A stretch of 29,838 nt of DNA from Akkermansiaceae bacterium UBA6138 (GTDB taxonomy: Bacteria; Verrucomicrobiota; Verrucomicrobiia; Verrucomicrobiales; DEV007), in NCBI GenBank assembly GCA_002422425.1, contig DIVG01000079.1, forward strand, positions 69,621 to 99,458. Reading direction: 5' to 3'. Each line of letters begins with the position of its first letter. Within the stretch, counting starts at the first letter, position 1. The position numbers were made by a program, and so were the translations under genes. Shown one piece after another: positions 1 through 7,363 of this stretch. The notes under the pieces were generated by a model that was given only the letters and a program-made list of their open reading frames with translations, ran no database searches and had not been told where the DNA came from.

Positions 1-1071
1 AAGTCGAACCTCGAACTCGCGGTTTTCAACAGCCCTTCGGGCGACCGTGTGCAGACCTTTCTAAACGAGGCGCAACTGGCGCTCGGCGACGCCGAGATCC
101 TCGCGCATCAGATGCTCGCCTTCACCCGCGGTGAAAGTCAGGCAAAGCGGGTCTTTTCAATCAGTGATCTTCTCACGCGGGTTTCAAGACTTTGTTCTGC
201 AGGGTCAGGGGTTCGATGTAAACTTTATCTTCCGGGCGCCCTGCGCTGCGTCGAGGGCGACCCGACTCAGATCTATCAGGTATTCCACAATCTTGTCATC
301 AATGCGAATCAGGCCATGCCCAGTGGCGGCACCATCAACCTCACCGCAGGTAACGCGAACCTCACCCCGGACAACCCTTTCGGAATGCCTGCCGGACACT
401 ATACCGTCGCCTCGGTAAAAGACCGCGGGTGCGGCATCCCCCCGGAGGTGCTCCCGCGCATATTTGAGCCTGACTTCACCACTAAAGCTGACGGCAGCGG
501 CTTCGGTCTCGCCTCTTGCCAGGCGATCGTCACCCGCCACGGCGGCGCGATCCGGGTCGCCTCAAAAGTGGGCGTGGGGACGGAGTTTCTTGTTTTCCTG
601 CCCTCGACCGATATGACTGCCACCCCCGGTGCCGTCTTTTCCTCCCCCCGGTCTCCGGTAGTTCCCGCCTCAGCGGGACGGGCGGGCGGGAGAGGCAGCC
701 GTGTCCTCATCGTCGAGGACCAGGTCGATGTCGCCCGCGCCACACGCGGCTTGCTCAAACATCTCGGTTACGAGAGCCTCCATTCCGCTACCGGGGAAGA
801 AGCTATCGCCACCTATCGGGAGCACCTTGACTCGTCGGAGCCCATAGACGTTATTCTTCTGGATATGACCTTACCCGGGGGGCTCTCGGGAATGGAGGTC
901 GCAAAAGAAATCCGCCGATTCGACTCCCTTGCCCGCATCGTTGCCACAAGCGGGTATTTCGATGAAGGAAATCTCGCCGGGGGCAGCACCGAAGATTTCG
1001 CCGCCATTCTGCCCAAGCCCTACTCGATGGCTTCGCTTTCCGAAGTAATGGAAGCGGCTACCGGGCTGTGA
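1..1071 (+). CDS. Hybrid sensor histidine kinase, C-terminal part (5' end outside window)
   Basis: The reading frame is open from base 1, so the gene starts upstream; a GTG at 49 is an internal codon that could be mistaken for a start. Numbering from that GTG, an HATPase_c domain spans about residues 70-186. It has an N box (HNLVINANQAM, about 80-90), G1 (DRGCGIP, about 125-131), an F-box-like FEPDFTTK (about 139-146) and G2 (GSGFGLAS, about 149-156). A receiver domain follows at about 218-338, with acidic pair E223/D224, phospho-acceptor D272 (LLDMTLPGG), T300 and K323. The phospho-accepting His and any PAS sensor would lie upstream of the window. Members of this family autophosphorylate and pass phosphate to the receiver; no partner regulator is visible here. 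The F box has Asp where FEPFFTTK usually has Phe. The 3' end overlaps the convergent TatD gene by 14 bases. Confidence 0.9.
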   Translation, partial: KSNLELAVFNSPSGDRVQTFLNEAQLALGDAEILAHQMLAFTRGESQAKRVFSISDLLTRVSRLCSAGSGVRCKLYLPGALRCVEGDPTQIYQVFHNLVINANQAMPSGGTINLTAGNANLTPDNPFGMPAGHYTVASVKDRGCGIPPEVLPRIFEPDFTTKADGSGFGLASCQAIVTRHGGAIRVASKVGVGTEFLVFLPSTDMTATPGAVFSSPRSPVVPASAGRAGGRGSRVLIVEDQVDVARATRGLLKHLGYESLHSATGEEAIATYREHLDSSEPIDVILLDMTLPGGLSGMEVAKEIRRFDSLARIVATSGYFDEGNLAGGSTEDFAAILPKPYSMASLSEVMEAATGL

Positions 1072-1891
1072 GAAACGGGAAGCGGGAGAGGAAGCGGGAC
1101 CGGTCACCGCGGAAAAACCACCCGGCAAAATTCCGCCTCATACGGGAAACCGTTTCCGCTGTTCGAATCCCCTGCCAGGCGGAATAAGCCTCGTAGAGAG
1201 AGACCAGATTCGCGGGATGATTGACCGGCCTGCCACCCGACTCCGGAAGCTCGATTCGAACAAAGCCCGGCGGAGGCATCATGTCCGGCGCGTCGCTTTC
1301 CAAAAGGTGCCTGTCTGCCGGGATTTCCTCGAAGACACGCAACTTTTCCTCTTTTCCCTCTTTGAAAAAATACCCTGACAGGGAAAAATACACCCCCAGA
1401 TCAGCAAAGTCTTTGACCATTTCGACCGGGCCCCCATAGGAATGAAGAAGACATCCGGCCGAAAGATCAGCCTCCCGCAGACACTCGAAGAGAGTCCCCC
1501 AGGCGCGCAGACAATGTACCGAGAGTGGCCGGCGCAAAGTCGATGCCGTCTTTAACTGGGCCTGAAAAATCTCCTTTTGCACCGAGGGATGATGGCCCGT
1601 GATCCAGCGGTCGAGCCCGACCTCTCCCACACCTGAAAGGGGGAATTCCCCCAGCCATTCGCCCAGCTTCTCCTCCCAGTCGCTTTCGATCCCATTCACT
1701 TTCCAGGGGTGGACCCCGAAGCAGGGAATCACCTCGGGATAGCGGCGGGCAAGATCGGCGACCTTTTCCCAATCTCCGGGATGAGTTCCGTTTGTCACGA
1801 GACAGGAAATGTTCTCACGGCGAACAGCTCCGATTACCTCACCCGCATCACCGGGACACACATCGTGCAAATGGAGATGACAGTCTATCAT
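1058..1891 (-). CDS. TatD family metal-dependent hydrolase
   Basis: This is a 277-residue protein of the TatD/YcfH amidohydrolase family, cytoplasmic TIM-barrel enzymes with metal-dependent DNase activity. Metal-ligand motifs appear in the family order: H5-x-H7 in DCHLHLHD, GVHPW near 59-63, GEVGLD with E90, SVHC with H126, H150 in LLHSYGG, and D200 in LLESDAPD. The length is slightly above the usual 255-265. The start ATG directly follows the SufE stop codon (TGAATG), so the two are probably translationally coupled. The C-terminus overlaps the end of the convergent kinase gene. The exact substrate cannot be told from sequence. Confidence 0.92.
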   Translation of the reverse strand: MIDCHLHLHDVCPGDAGEVIGAVRRENISCLVTNGTHPGDWEKVADLARRYPEVIPCFGVHPWKVNGIESDWEEKLGEWLGEFPLSGVGEVGLDRWITGHHPSVQKEIFQAQLKTASTLRRPLSVHCLRAWGTLFECLREADLSAGCLLHSYGGPVEMVKDFADLGVYFSLSGYFFKEGKEEKLRVFEEIPADRHLLESDAPDMMPPPGFVRIELPESGGRPVNHPANLVSLYEAYSAWQGIRTAETVSRMRRNFAGWFFRGDRSRFLSRFPFLTAR

Positions 1892-2308
1892 TCACCTTTC
1901 CTCACCGACGAGCCAGACCAGTCGTTTCCGGATCTCATGCAAGCCTCGCAGGCGAGTCGGCGTGAGGTGCCGGTCGAGAGATAACTTTTCGATAAACTCC
2001 GGCGCGGTCTCCACGATCTCGGCAACGGTCCCGCCTGAATAGATACGACAGAAAAGCGCCCCCAGGCTCTTGAGCGCAGGCGCTTCCGAATCGATCAACA
2101 CTTCGAAAGTCCCGTCGCCGGTCTCACGTGCCGCCACCCAGACCCGCGAAAGACAACCCGCTACAAGCCTGTCATCCGTGCGAAGTTCCCCCGGGAAAGA
2201 TCCAAGGCCGAGATGCGCCGTATCAACGATGATCTGAAAACGCTCGAAAGAATTTTCAATGACCCCGTAATCGCTAACGAGGAGTTCCTGACGCTCACGA
2301 ACCGTCAT
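1892..2308 (-). CDS. SufE family Fe-S cluster assembly protein
   Basis: This 138-residue protein has the SufE/CsdE signature DDRLVAGCLSRVWV, with the predicted sulfur-accepting cysteine at C52. SufE takes persulfide from the cysteine desulfurase SufS and stimulates it, feeding Fe-S cluster assembly in the cytoplasm. Length matches the family (about 135-145). No SufS or SufBCD genes are nearby, so its partner must lie elsewhere. It abuts tatD downstream and follows the acetyltransferase gene by about 26 bases, suggesting a short three-gene transcript. CsdE-like rather than SufE-proper identity cannot be excluded. Confidence 0.9.
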   Translation of the reverse strand: MTVRERQELLVSDYGVIENSFERFQIIVDTAHLGLGSFPGELRTDDRLVAGCLSRVWVAARETGDGTFEVLIDSEAPALKSLGALFCRIYSGGTVAEIVETAPEFIEKLSLDRHLTPTRLRGLHEIRKRLVWLVGEER

Positions 2309-2334
2309 CGCGGGAAATTCGGAAAGATCAACCC

Positions 2335-2829
2335 TTAATCCTCAAAGGTTAAACGCATCGGGATCATGCGGGAATAGTGAAAGTCCATCCTCTCAAAGAA
2401 GCGCTGGCTCTCTGCGCTGATCTTGTCAGTGAGGAGAGTAATACGTTTAAAATCCTTGCGCTTCGCAAAGTCAATCACGTACTCGACCAGCTGCGATCCG
2501 TAGCCCTGGCGACGGAAATCAGGATGAATAATAACATCCTCGAGAAGGATGACAAATCCTCCCATTGCCGTGCTGATCGTGAAGAGCACGTTCACCATCC
2601 CGATAATTTCGTAGTCGGTCCGAACCACAAAGATCCGGCCGCGACTCGGCTGTTCAAGGATGGACCGCAGCCCCCGCTCCTGCTTCTTGCAGTCCGGATT
2701 GAAGTCCTCTTCCAGCTCGAACAAAGCCATCGTAAGATCAACGAGGCGGGGCAGATCCTCCATCGTGGCGGGCTCAATCCTCGCTCGTTGGTTTAGAGGC
2801 TTGATCGGGGCGGTGTTTGAAAATTCCAT
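2335..2829 (-). CDS. GNAT family N-acetyltransferase
   Basis: This is a 164-residue single-domain GNAT protein. Motif A is clear: a beta strand (VILLEDVIIHPDF) followed by the acetyl-CoA pyrophosphate loop RRQGYGS (about 106-112) and helix QLVEYVIDFAK. The C-terminal FFERMDF region is the usual motif B (Gln-xxx-Phe-aromatic). I chose the ATG at 2829; a GTG one codon upstream is the alternative. Such enzymes transfer acetyl from acetyl-CoA to an amine on a small molecule or a protein N-terminus, and the substrate is not predictable here. It precedes sufE on the same strand and may be cotranscribed with it. Confidence 0.85.
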   Translation of the reverse strand: MEFSNTAPIKPLNQRARIEPATMEDLPRLVDLTMALFELEEDFNPDCKKQERGLRSILEQPSRGRIFVVRTDYEIIGMVNVLFTISTAMGGFVILLEDVIIHPDFRRQGYGSQLVEYVIDFAKRKDFKRITLLTDKISAESQRFFERMDFHYSRMIPMRLTFED

Positions 2830-2956
2830 CACATACGGCCAGGAGGGGCGTCAAAATCGAGGGTAACAAAATCCACAGCGTTGTAAATCCCTACTTTTCC
2901 CACCCTTCGCGATCCCGGCTTCACACCCGGTTCGCCAAAGGAAAAGAAGCCAAGCC

Positions 2957-4447
2957 TCAGCCCCGCCGACGGCGAAGGTAACGGGACCGGAGGTGCTCGA
3001 CAAGGGCATCCGCCGTGGCGGGACTCCCCGCCGCCCGCGTCACGAGCTCGTCGGGCAGGTAGAGACTTCCGGGACGATGAATCCGGGTTTTCATCCAGGC
3101 AAGCAATCCGGAATAGTCAGCCCTGTCCATTTGCGCGGCAAGGACGGAATCCTGTCGGCGCGCCGCCGCGACAAGATGGGCGGCATTAATATTACCGAGG
3201 CTGTAAGTCGGAAAATAACCAAAAATCCCGATACTCCAGTGTATGTCTTGGAGGCATCCCTGCGCATCAGATTCCACCTTCAAGCCGAAAAGGGACTCAA
3301 AGCGGCTGTTCCACTCCGCCGGCACATCCTTAATCGCAAGATTTCCGGCAAAAATCTCTCTCTCCATCTCAAACCGAAGAAGAATATGGAGATCGTAGGT
3401 GACTTCGTCGGACTCGACCCGAATGGGACTCAGCGCAGCCTGATTCACCGCCTCATCGATCTCGTCGACCGTAAGCGACGCCAGATTTGGAAAATACTCG
3501 GCCGCCCGGGGGAGCCATTTCTCCCAGAACGCGCGGCTGCGCCCCACGTGATTCTCCCAAAGCCGCGACTGCGACTCATGAACCCCCAGCGAGACCGCCG
3601 CCCCGACCGGCTCCCCGCGCCGCTCCCGCTCCAGCCCCTGCTCGTAAAGCCCATGCCCGGCTTCATGAAGCACCCCGAAGAGCGAACTAAGGAAGTTACT
3701 CTCGTCATAACGCGTCGTCAGGCGCGTGTCATAAGGGGCCATTCCCGAACAAAAGGGATGGACGGCGGTGTCGATTCGCCCGGCTCCGAAATCGAACCCG
3801 ATCGACTCCGCGACCTCGCGATTGAAGGCCTCCTGCTTTTCCCGGGGATAATGAGCGATGAATTTCTTGCGGTCAAACGGCGTCTGCGCGGTCGCCTCAA
3901 GCACCACGGGGAGCAGTGACTCCCGCAAAGCCCCGAGAGTATCAATGAGCCGACGTGTCGATGATCCCTGCTCATATTGATCGAGAAGAGCGTCGTAGAG
4001 ATGTTCCTCGTAGCCCCAGCACTCGGCATGCTCCCGCGAAAGCGAGACCAGTTTTTCGAGATGCGGAGCGAAGAGGGTGAAGTCCGACTTTTGCCTTGCT
4101 TCGGCCCAGGCCGCTTTGGCGAGGGCACTGGACTCCGCGAAAACTTCCACCAGCCTCTTCGGAAGGCAGGTGGCACGGGTATACTGACGCCGCCATTCCC
4201 GCAGGTTCGCCTCCGCAAAAGGGTCACTCGCCGACTCAGCGTCGCCCTCCGCGAGAGCGATCCAATCTCCCACTTCTGGCGAAGTGAGTCGTTCGTGCAG
4301 ATACCCGCTGAACCACGCCATCTGTTCGGCGCGGTAGCCTACGCCCTTCCCCGGCATGAGAACCTCCTGATCCCAACTGAGAAGCGCTCCCGCATCGGAG
4401 ACCAGTTGGAGCTCTTTTCCGAGTGCGTGGAGTCTGTCGTACGACAT
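2957..4447 (-). CDS. M32 family carboxypeptidase (Taq carboxypeptidase type)
   Basis: The 496-residue protein matches the M32 zinc metallocarboxypeptidase family in length and motifs. It has N-terminal LLSWDQEVLMP, HPFCSGMAPYDTRLTTRY (about 230-247), the zinc-binding HEAGH (261-265), HESQSRLWE (290-298) with the third zinc ligand E298, and SDEVTYDLHILLRFEMER. No signal peptide is seen, so it should act in the cytoplasm, removing C-terminal residues from peptides. The gene lies 56 bases downstream of the HtrA-like gene on the same strand, with a separate GNAT-sufE-tatD group following after about 127 bases. Confidence 0.95.
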   Translation of the reverse strand: MSYDRLHALGKELQLVSDAGALLSWDQEVLMPGKGVGYRAEQMAWFSGYLHERLTSPEVGDWIALAEGDAESASDPFAEANLREWRRQYTRATCLPKRLVEVFAESSALAKAAWAEARQKSDFTLFAPHLEKLVSLSREHAECWGYEEHLYDALLDQYEQGSSTRRLIDTLGALRESLLPVVLEATAQTPFDRKKFIAHYPREKQEAFNREVAESIGFDFGAGRIDTAVHPFCSGMAPYDTRLTTRYDESNFLSSLFGVLHEAGHGLYEQGLERERRGEPVGAAVSLGVHESQSRLWENHVGRSRAFWEKWLPRAAEYFPNLASLTVDEIDEAVNQAALSPIRVESDEVTYDLHILLRFEMEREIFAGNLAIKDVPAEWNSRFESLFGLKVESDAQGCLQDIHWSIGIFGYFPTYSLGNINAAHLVAAARRQDSVLAAQMDRADYSGLLAWMKTRIHRPGSLYLPDELVTRAAGSPATADALVEHLRSRYLRRRRG

Positions 4448-4503
4448 CGGGCAGGATTAATTCGCGGGCTCCCGGTCCATCCCGGCACTGGCTCCGCAGC
4501 GTT

Positions 4504-5298
4504 CTACTTAATCGCCTCGCGGGCAAGGTTGGCCATCACCTGAATTGAACCTGCCGAAAGAGTTCCCAGCACACCCGATGGTTTCCCCTCGATGATGCGC
4601 ACGACCGTTACACCGACCGGACGACCGTCGAGCGTGAAAACCGGAATACCCTGAGCCGTCCCCGCATCCGTCACAAAGAAGGTCCGGTCGCCCTTGAAGA
4701 CACCGGTGATACGGCCCATCACGAGCGTCGGCATGTAACCGTAAACCGCAGAGGAGCGGGAAAGACCAACGACTTGATCGGCCGCCTCGGCCGTCGCCGC
4801 GAATTGAGAAAGATCGACCCGGTCAAAAACCTTATTGGCCGCCTTAGCTGCCTCCTGATCGGGAAGAATGAAGGCCACATCCGCCTCCAGGTCCTGGCGG
4901 AGAACCTTTCCCTTGAGAAGCGTTGAATCCCCGTAGCTGATCTCCACTTCGGAAAACACGGTCTCGGCCGACTGAATCGTAACGATATTCTCATCCATCT
5001 TCGCCTGCTGCCCCTCAAGCCCGACACTGGCATCAATCGCGGAATTCGACACCACAAGGAGCCCGTCGTCCCCAATCGTGACTCCGAGAGTGCGGCGCTG
5101 CTGATCCCGGTCAGGAAGAGGCTCGCCCGTCGTCTTTGCCTTAAGCATTCCCTTGGCGGTTACGACGACGAGGGACGATTTGTGCTGTTCAAGCAGCTTC
5201 CTGGCCTGCTGCTCAACCGTCTCCTGCGCGGAAACACCAACAGACACCGAGAGAACAGCAAAAAGCGAAAGATTGAGGAACCGTGAAGAATGTTTCAT
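4504..5298 (-). CDS. Exported HtrA/trypsin-fold protein lacking catalytic His and Ser
   Basis: This 264-residue protein has a probable signal peptide (about 1-24, ending VSA-QE). The remainder can be aligned by eye with the S1C (HtrA/DegP) fold. LGVTIGDDGLLVVSNSAID (71-89) stands where HtrA has GSGVIID-DGLILTNNHVV, so Ala/Ser replaces the catalytic His. LEADVAFIL (138-145) keeps the Asp (D140). TDAGTAQGIPVFTLDGRPVGV (210-230) replaces the GNSGGP nucleophile loop. No PDZ domain follows. The gene starts 153 bases after rpsD and precedes the M32 gene. It is probably a non-proteolytic periplasmic or outer-membrane protein. The fold assignment is an inference from motif order. No Shine-Dalgarno is visible on the coding strand. 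Confidence 0.7.
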   Translation of the reverse strand: MKHSSRFLNLSLFAVLSVSVGVSAQETVEQQARKLLEQHKSSLVVVTAKGMLKAKTTGEPLPDRDQQRRTLGVTIGDDGLLVVSNSAIDASVGLEGQQAKMDENIVTIQSAETVFSEVEISYGDSTLLKGKVLRQDLEADVAFILPDQEAAKAANKVFDRVDLSQFAATAEAADQVVGLSRSSAVYGYMPTLVMGRITGVFKGDRTFFVTDAGTAQGIPVFTLDGRPVGVTVVRIIEGKPSGVLGTLSAGSIQVMANLAREAIK

Positions 5299-5336
5299 TG
5301 AAGGAGGGTTTGTCTTACTGGTACGCCGGAAGGAGG

Positions 5337-5384
5337 GGGGAGATTCTAGCTACTCTCATCCGTAACTGAAAGCTAATTCTCCCC
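5337..5384 (-). terminator. Interrupted stem-loop between rpsD and the HtrA-like gene
   Basis: GGGGAGA (5337-5343) pairs with TCTCCCC (5378-5384), and a second inner pairing AGCT (5348-5351) with AGCT (5371-5374) is separated from it by a small internal loop. It lies 68 bases past the rpsD stop. There is no T tract after it on the minus strand, so it could be a weak or Rho-assisted end of the superoperon, or a leader structure of the next gene. Confidence 0.3.
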
Positions 5385-5451
5385 TGAAACAAAAATGTGA
5401 CTTCCGGTGATCCAAGGAGCGCCGAAAGCCACATCAGAAAGCCTGAACCGA

Positions 5452-6063
5452 CTAGCGGGAGTAGAGCTCTACCACGAGACGGACATTCACCATCGTGTCG
5501 ATTTCATCGGCTTCAGGGAGGCGATTAAGGACTCCCGTAAGCTTTTCCTTGTCGAAAGAAAGCCAGTCCATCACCGGGCGTGTGGAAGTCTGATCCACCG
5601 ACCGGGTCGCCAGTTGAACCGAACGGGCGTTCTCACAGACGGAGATCACGTCGCCCGGACGCACATTGAAGGAAGGGATATCGACACGGCGACCATTCAC
5701 CCGAATGTGTCCGTGACCGACCAGTTGGCGGGCACCGCGACGCGTGCTCCCGAAACCGAGTCGATAGCAAACGTTGTCCAACCGGGTCTCAAGGAGCTGC
5801 ACGAGGATATCACCGGTGATCCCGCGACGACGCTGAGCTTCGGCAAAATAACGCCTGAACTGCTTCTCCATGATTCCGTACTGGAGACGAAGCTTCTGCT
5901 TTTCACCGAGAGCAACCGCGTAGTCACTCTTCTTGCGCCGCGCCCCGCGAGCTCCGTGCTGTCCCGGGGGATACGGACGGCGCTCAAGCGCCTTGGAAGG
6001 ACCGAAAAGCGCCACACCGTAGCGGCGGCTGATTCTATCTGTAGGACCTGTGTCTCTAGCCAT
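5452..6063 (-). CDS. rpsD: 30S ribosomal protein S4 (uS4)
   Basis: This 203-residue protein has the S4 N-terminal domain and an S4 RNA-binding domain (about 91-155; LETRLDNVCYRLGFGSTRRGARQLVGHGHIRVNG). S4 is a primary assembly protein that nucleates the 16S 5' domain. The N-terminal region (MARDTGPTDRISRRYG) lacks the CxxC zinc knuckle, so this is the C-minus form. It is the last gene of the superoperon. The rpoA and rplQ genes that usually follow it are absent, replaced by the HtrA-like gene. It follows rpsK by 41 bases. Confidence 0.97.
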   Translation of the reverse strand: MARDTGPTDRISRRYGVALFGPSKALERRPYPPGQHGARGARRKKSDYAVALGEKQKLRLQYGIMEKQFRRYFAEAQRRRGITGDILVQLLETRLDNVCYRLGFGSTRRGARQLVGHGHIRVNGRRVDIPSFNVRPGDVISVCENARSVQLATRSVDQTSTRPVMDWLSFDKEKLTGVLNRLPEADEIDTMVNVRLVVELYSR

Positions 6064-6104
6064 GTCTCGATTTTAAAAAAAGTAAATAAATCGCCTCTCG
6101 ACGC

Positions 6105-6641
6105 TTAGACCCGACGGGCCTTCTTCGGACGGCAGCCGTTGTGCGGGACCGGCGTGACGTCCGAAATCTTAAGAACATCAATCCCAAGCCCCTGGACCGC
6201 ACGGACCGCAGATTCACGACCGGCACCGGGCCCCTTGACCCGAACCTCCGCCTGCTTGAGCCCGTGCGCCATCGCCTGACGGCACGCGTCCTGGGCGACC
6301 AACTGCGCGGCATAGGCCGTGCTTTTGCGAGAACCCCGGAAACCCATCTTACCGGAACTGGACCACCCGATAACATTACCGCTCTGATCCGAAACCGAAA
6401 CGATCGTATTATTGAAAGTAGCCGCCACATGGACAACCCCGGCGTGCACATTCTTGCTACCCTTGGCCTTGAGAATCTTAGGCTTCTCCGCACCCTCGGC
6501 ACCTTCCATCTCAAGGAAGATATCCTCGGCGGTGCGGGGCCTCTCCTTCTCCTTACGCACTTCAGGCGTGGGAGCCTCGACCTTGACCGGCACTTCTGCC
6601 GCCGCCTCGATCACTTCCTGGTTATTCTCTTCTTCAGCCAT
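6105..6641 (-). CDS. rpsK: 30S ribosomal protein S11 (uS11) with acidic N-terminal extension
   Basis: Residues from about 58 (KAKGSKNVHAGVVHV) to 178 are a standard S11, ending PHNGCRPKKARRV. S11 sits on the 30S platform near the mRNA exit and the decoding-side 16S 3' end. The protein is 178 residues against about 129 in E. coli. The extra N-terminus is rich in Glu, Ala and Pro and looks disordered. The upstream ATG is supported by an AAGGT at a suitable distance and by compact spacing to rpsM (20 bases). No internal Met lies at the usual S11 start, so the extension is likely real. Confidence 0.95.
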   Translation of the reverse strand: MAEEENNQEVIEAAAEVPVKVEAPTPEVRKEKERPRTAEDIFLEMEGAEGAEKPKILKAKGSKNVHAGVVHVAATFNNTIVSVSDQSGNVIGWSSSGKMGFRGSRKSTAYAAQLVAQDACRQAMAHGLKQAEVRVKGPGAGRESAVRAVQGLGIDVLKISDVTPVPHNGCRPKKARRV

Positions 6642-6661
6642 CGTGCTTTACCTTGTGAAAA

Positions 6662-7033
6662 TTACTTACGGATCACGCCCACCGTCTTACGACGACCTTT
6701 GCGCGTTCTTGCGTTGGTGGAGGTCCGCTGACCGCGCACCGGAAGATTCCGGCGATGGCGATACCCGCGGTAACAGTTGATTGAGGTGAGCCGCTTGAGG
6801 TGCCCCTGGAGCTCACGACGAAGATCACCCTCGATCATGACACCACCGCCAGTGATGGCGTTGGCGATTCGGCTCATCTGCTCATCGGATAACTCACCGG
6901 TGCGGATGTTCGGGTCCACACCCGCTTCATCAAGAATTTTGGCGGCCGTTGTCGGGCCAACACCAAAAATGTAAGGGAGAGACGCTTCGATGCGTTTATC
7001 GTTGGGGATCTCGACTCCGAGTAGACGTGCCAT
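6662..7033 (-). CDS. rpsM: 30S ribosomal protein S13 (uS13)
   Basis: The 123-residue protein starts MARLLGVEIPNDKR and contains the S13 helix-two-turn-helix region (YIFGVGPTTAAKILDEAGVDP). It ends with the basic tail GQRTSTNARTRKG, which contacts the P-site tRNA. Length is normal (about 118-126). It forms the head of the 30S, with bridges to the 50S subunit. It lies 24 bases downstream of rpmJ and 20 bases upstream of rpsK, as in the canonical alpha operon. No Shine-Dalgarno is obvious. Confidence 0.98.
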   Translation of the reverse strand: MARLLGVEIPNDKRIEASLPYIFGVGPTTAAKILDEAGVDPNIRTGELSDEQMSRIANAITGGGVMIEGDLRRELQGHLKRLTSINCYRGYRHRRNLPVRGQRTSTNARTRKGRRKTVGVIRK

Positions 7034-7057
7034 AACTTAAGTAGGGGTGTTGGTGTA

Positions 7058-7171
7058 TTATCCCTGACGCTGCTTGTGACGGGGATTCGTGCAAATGACA
7101 CGAAGGACACCCTGCCGCTTGATGATGCGACACTCACTACAAAGACGTTTAACAGAAGGCCTGACTTTCAT
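7058..7171 (-). CDS. rpmJ: 50S ribosomal protein L36 (bL36)
   Basis: This short gene encodes 37 residues starting MKVRPSVKRLCSECRIIKR and ending NPRHKQRQG. The zinc-ribbon ligands are C11, C14, C27 and H32, so this is the zinc-binding C-plus paralogue. L36 stabilises 23S domain V and VI contacts near L6 and L16. Position just before rpsM is canonical. There is no Shine-Dalgarno; the ATG is preceded by a C/T-rich stretch. Confidence 0.96.
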   Translation of the reverse strand: MKVRPSVKRLCSECRIIKRQGVLRVICTNPRHKQRQG

Positions 7172-7176
7172 GGGAC

Positions 7177-7228
7177 AAAAAGGGGTTCGTTGGTCACGAA
7201 CGAGGGGGCTGAACTTTACTCAGGCCCC
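7177..7228 (-). promoter_or_regulatory. Tandem hairpins and short U tract upstream of rpmJ
   Basis: On the minus strand two stem-loops follow each other. The first is GGGG-C-CTGA / TCAG-CCCC (7205-7228) with one bulged base and a 7-base loop. The second is GTTCGT / ACGAAC (7185-7201) with a 5-base loop. Five T residues follow at 7181-7177, six bases before the rpmJ ATG. This resembles an attenuator or processing site in the leader of rpmJ. The second stem is only 6 bp, so termination strength is doubtful. Confidence 0.35.
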
Positions 7229-7363
7229 TGAAATGACCTCCCGCAGGATTTTGGTCGCGGGGACGGAATGTGTACTACAGTTTTTAAGTCTCGCAACCAG
7301 TGTTTCTCTGAATGTTTGAATTTTTGAAAAGTTTTTTTGAAAGCTCGGGGGAAACCGTTTGGA

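Noticed and set aside
5299..5310. AAGGAGG near the start of the HtrA-like gene
   Set aside because: It is on the plus strand; the coding strand reads CCTCC, so it is not a ribosome binding site for that gene.
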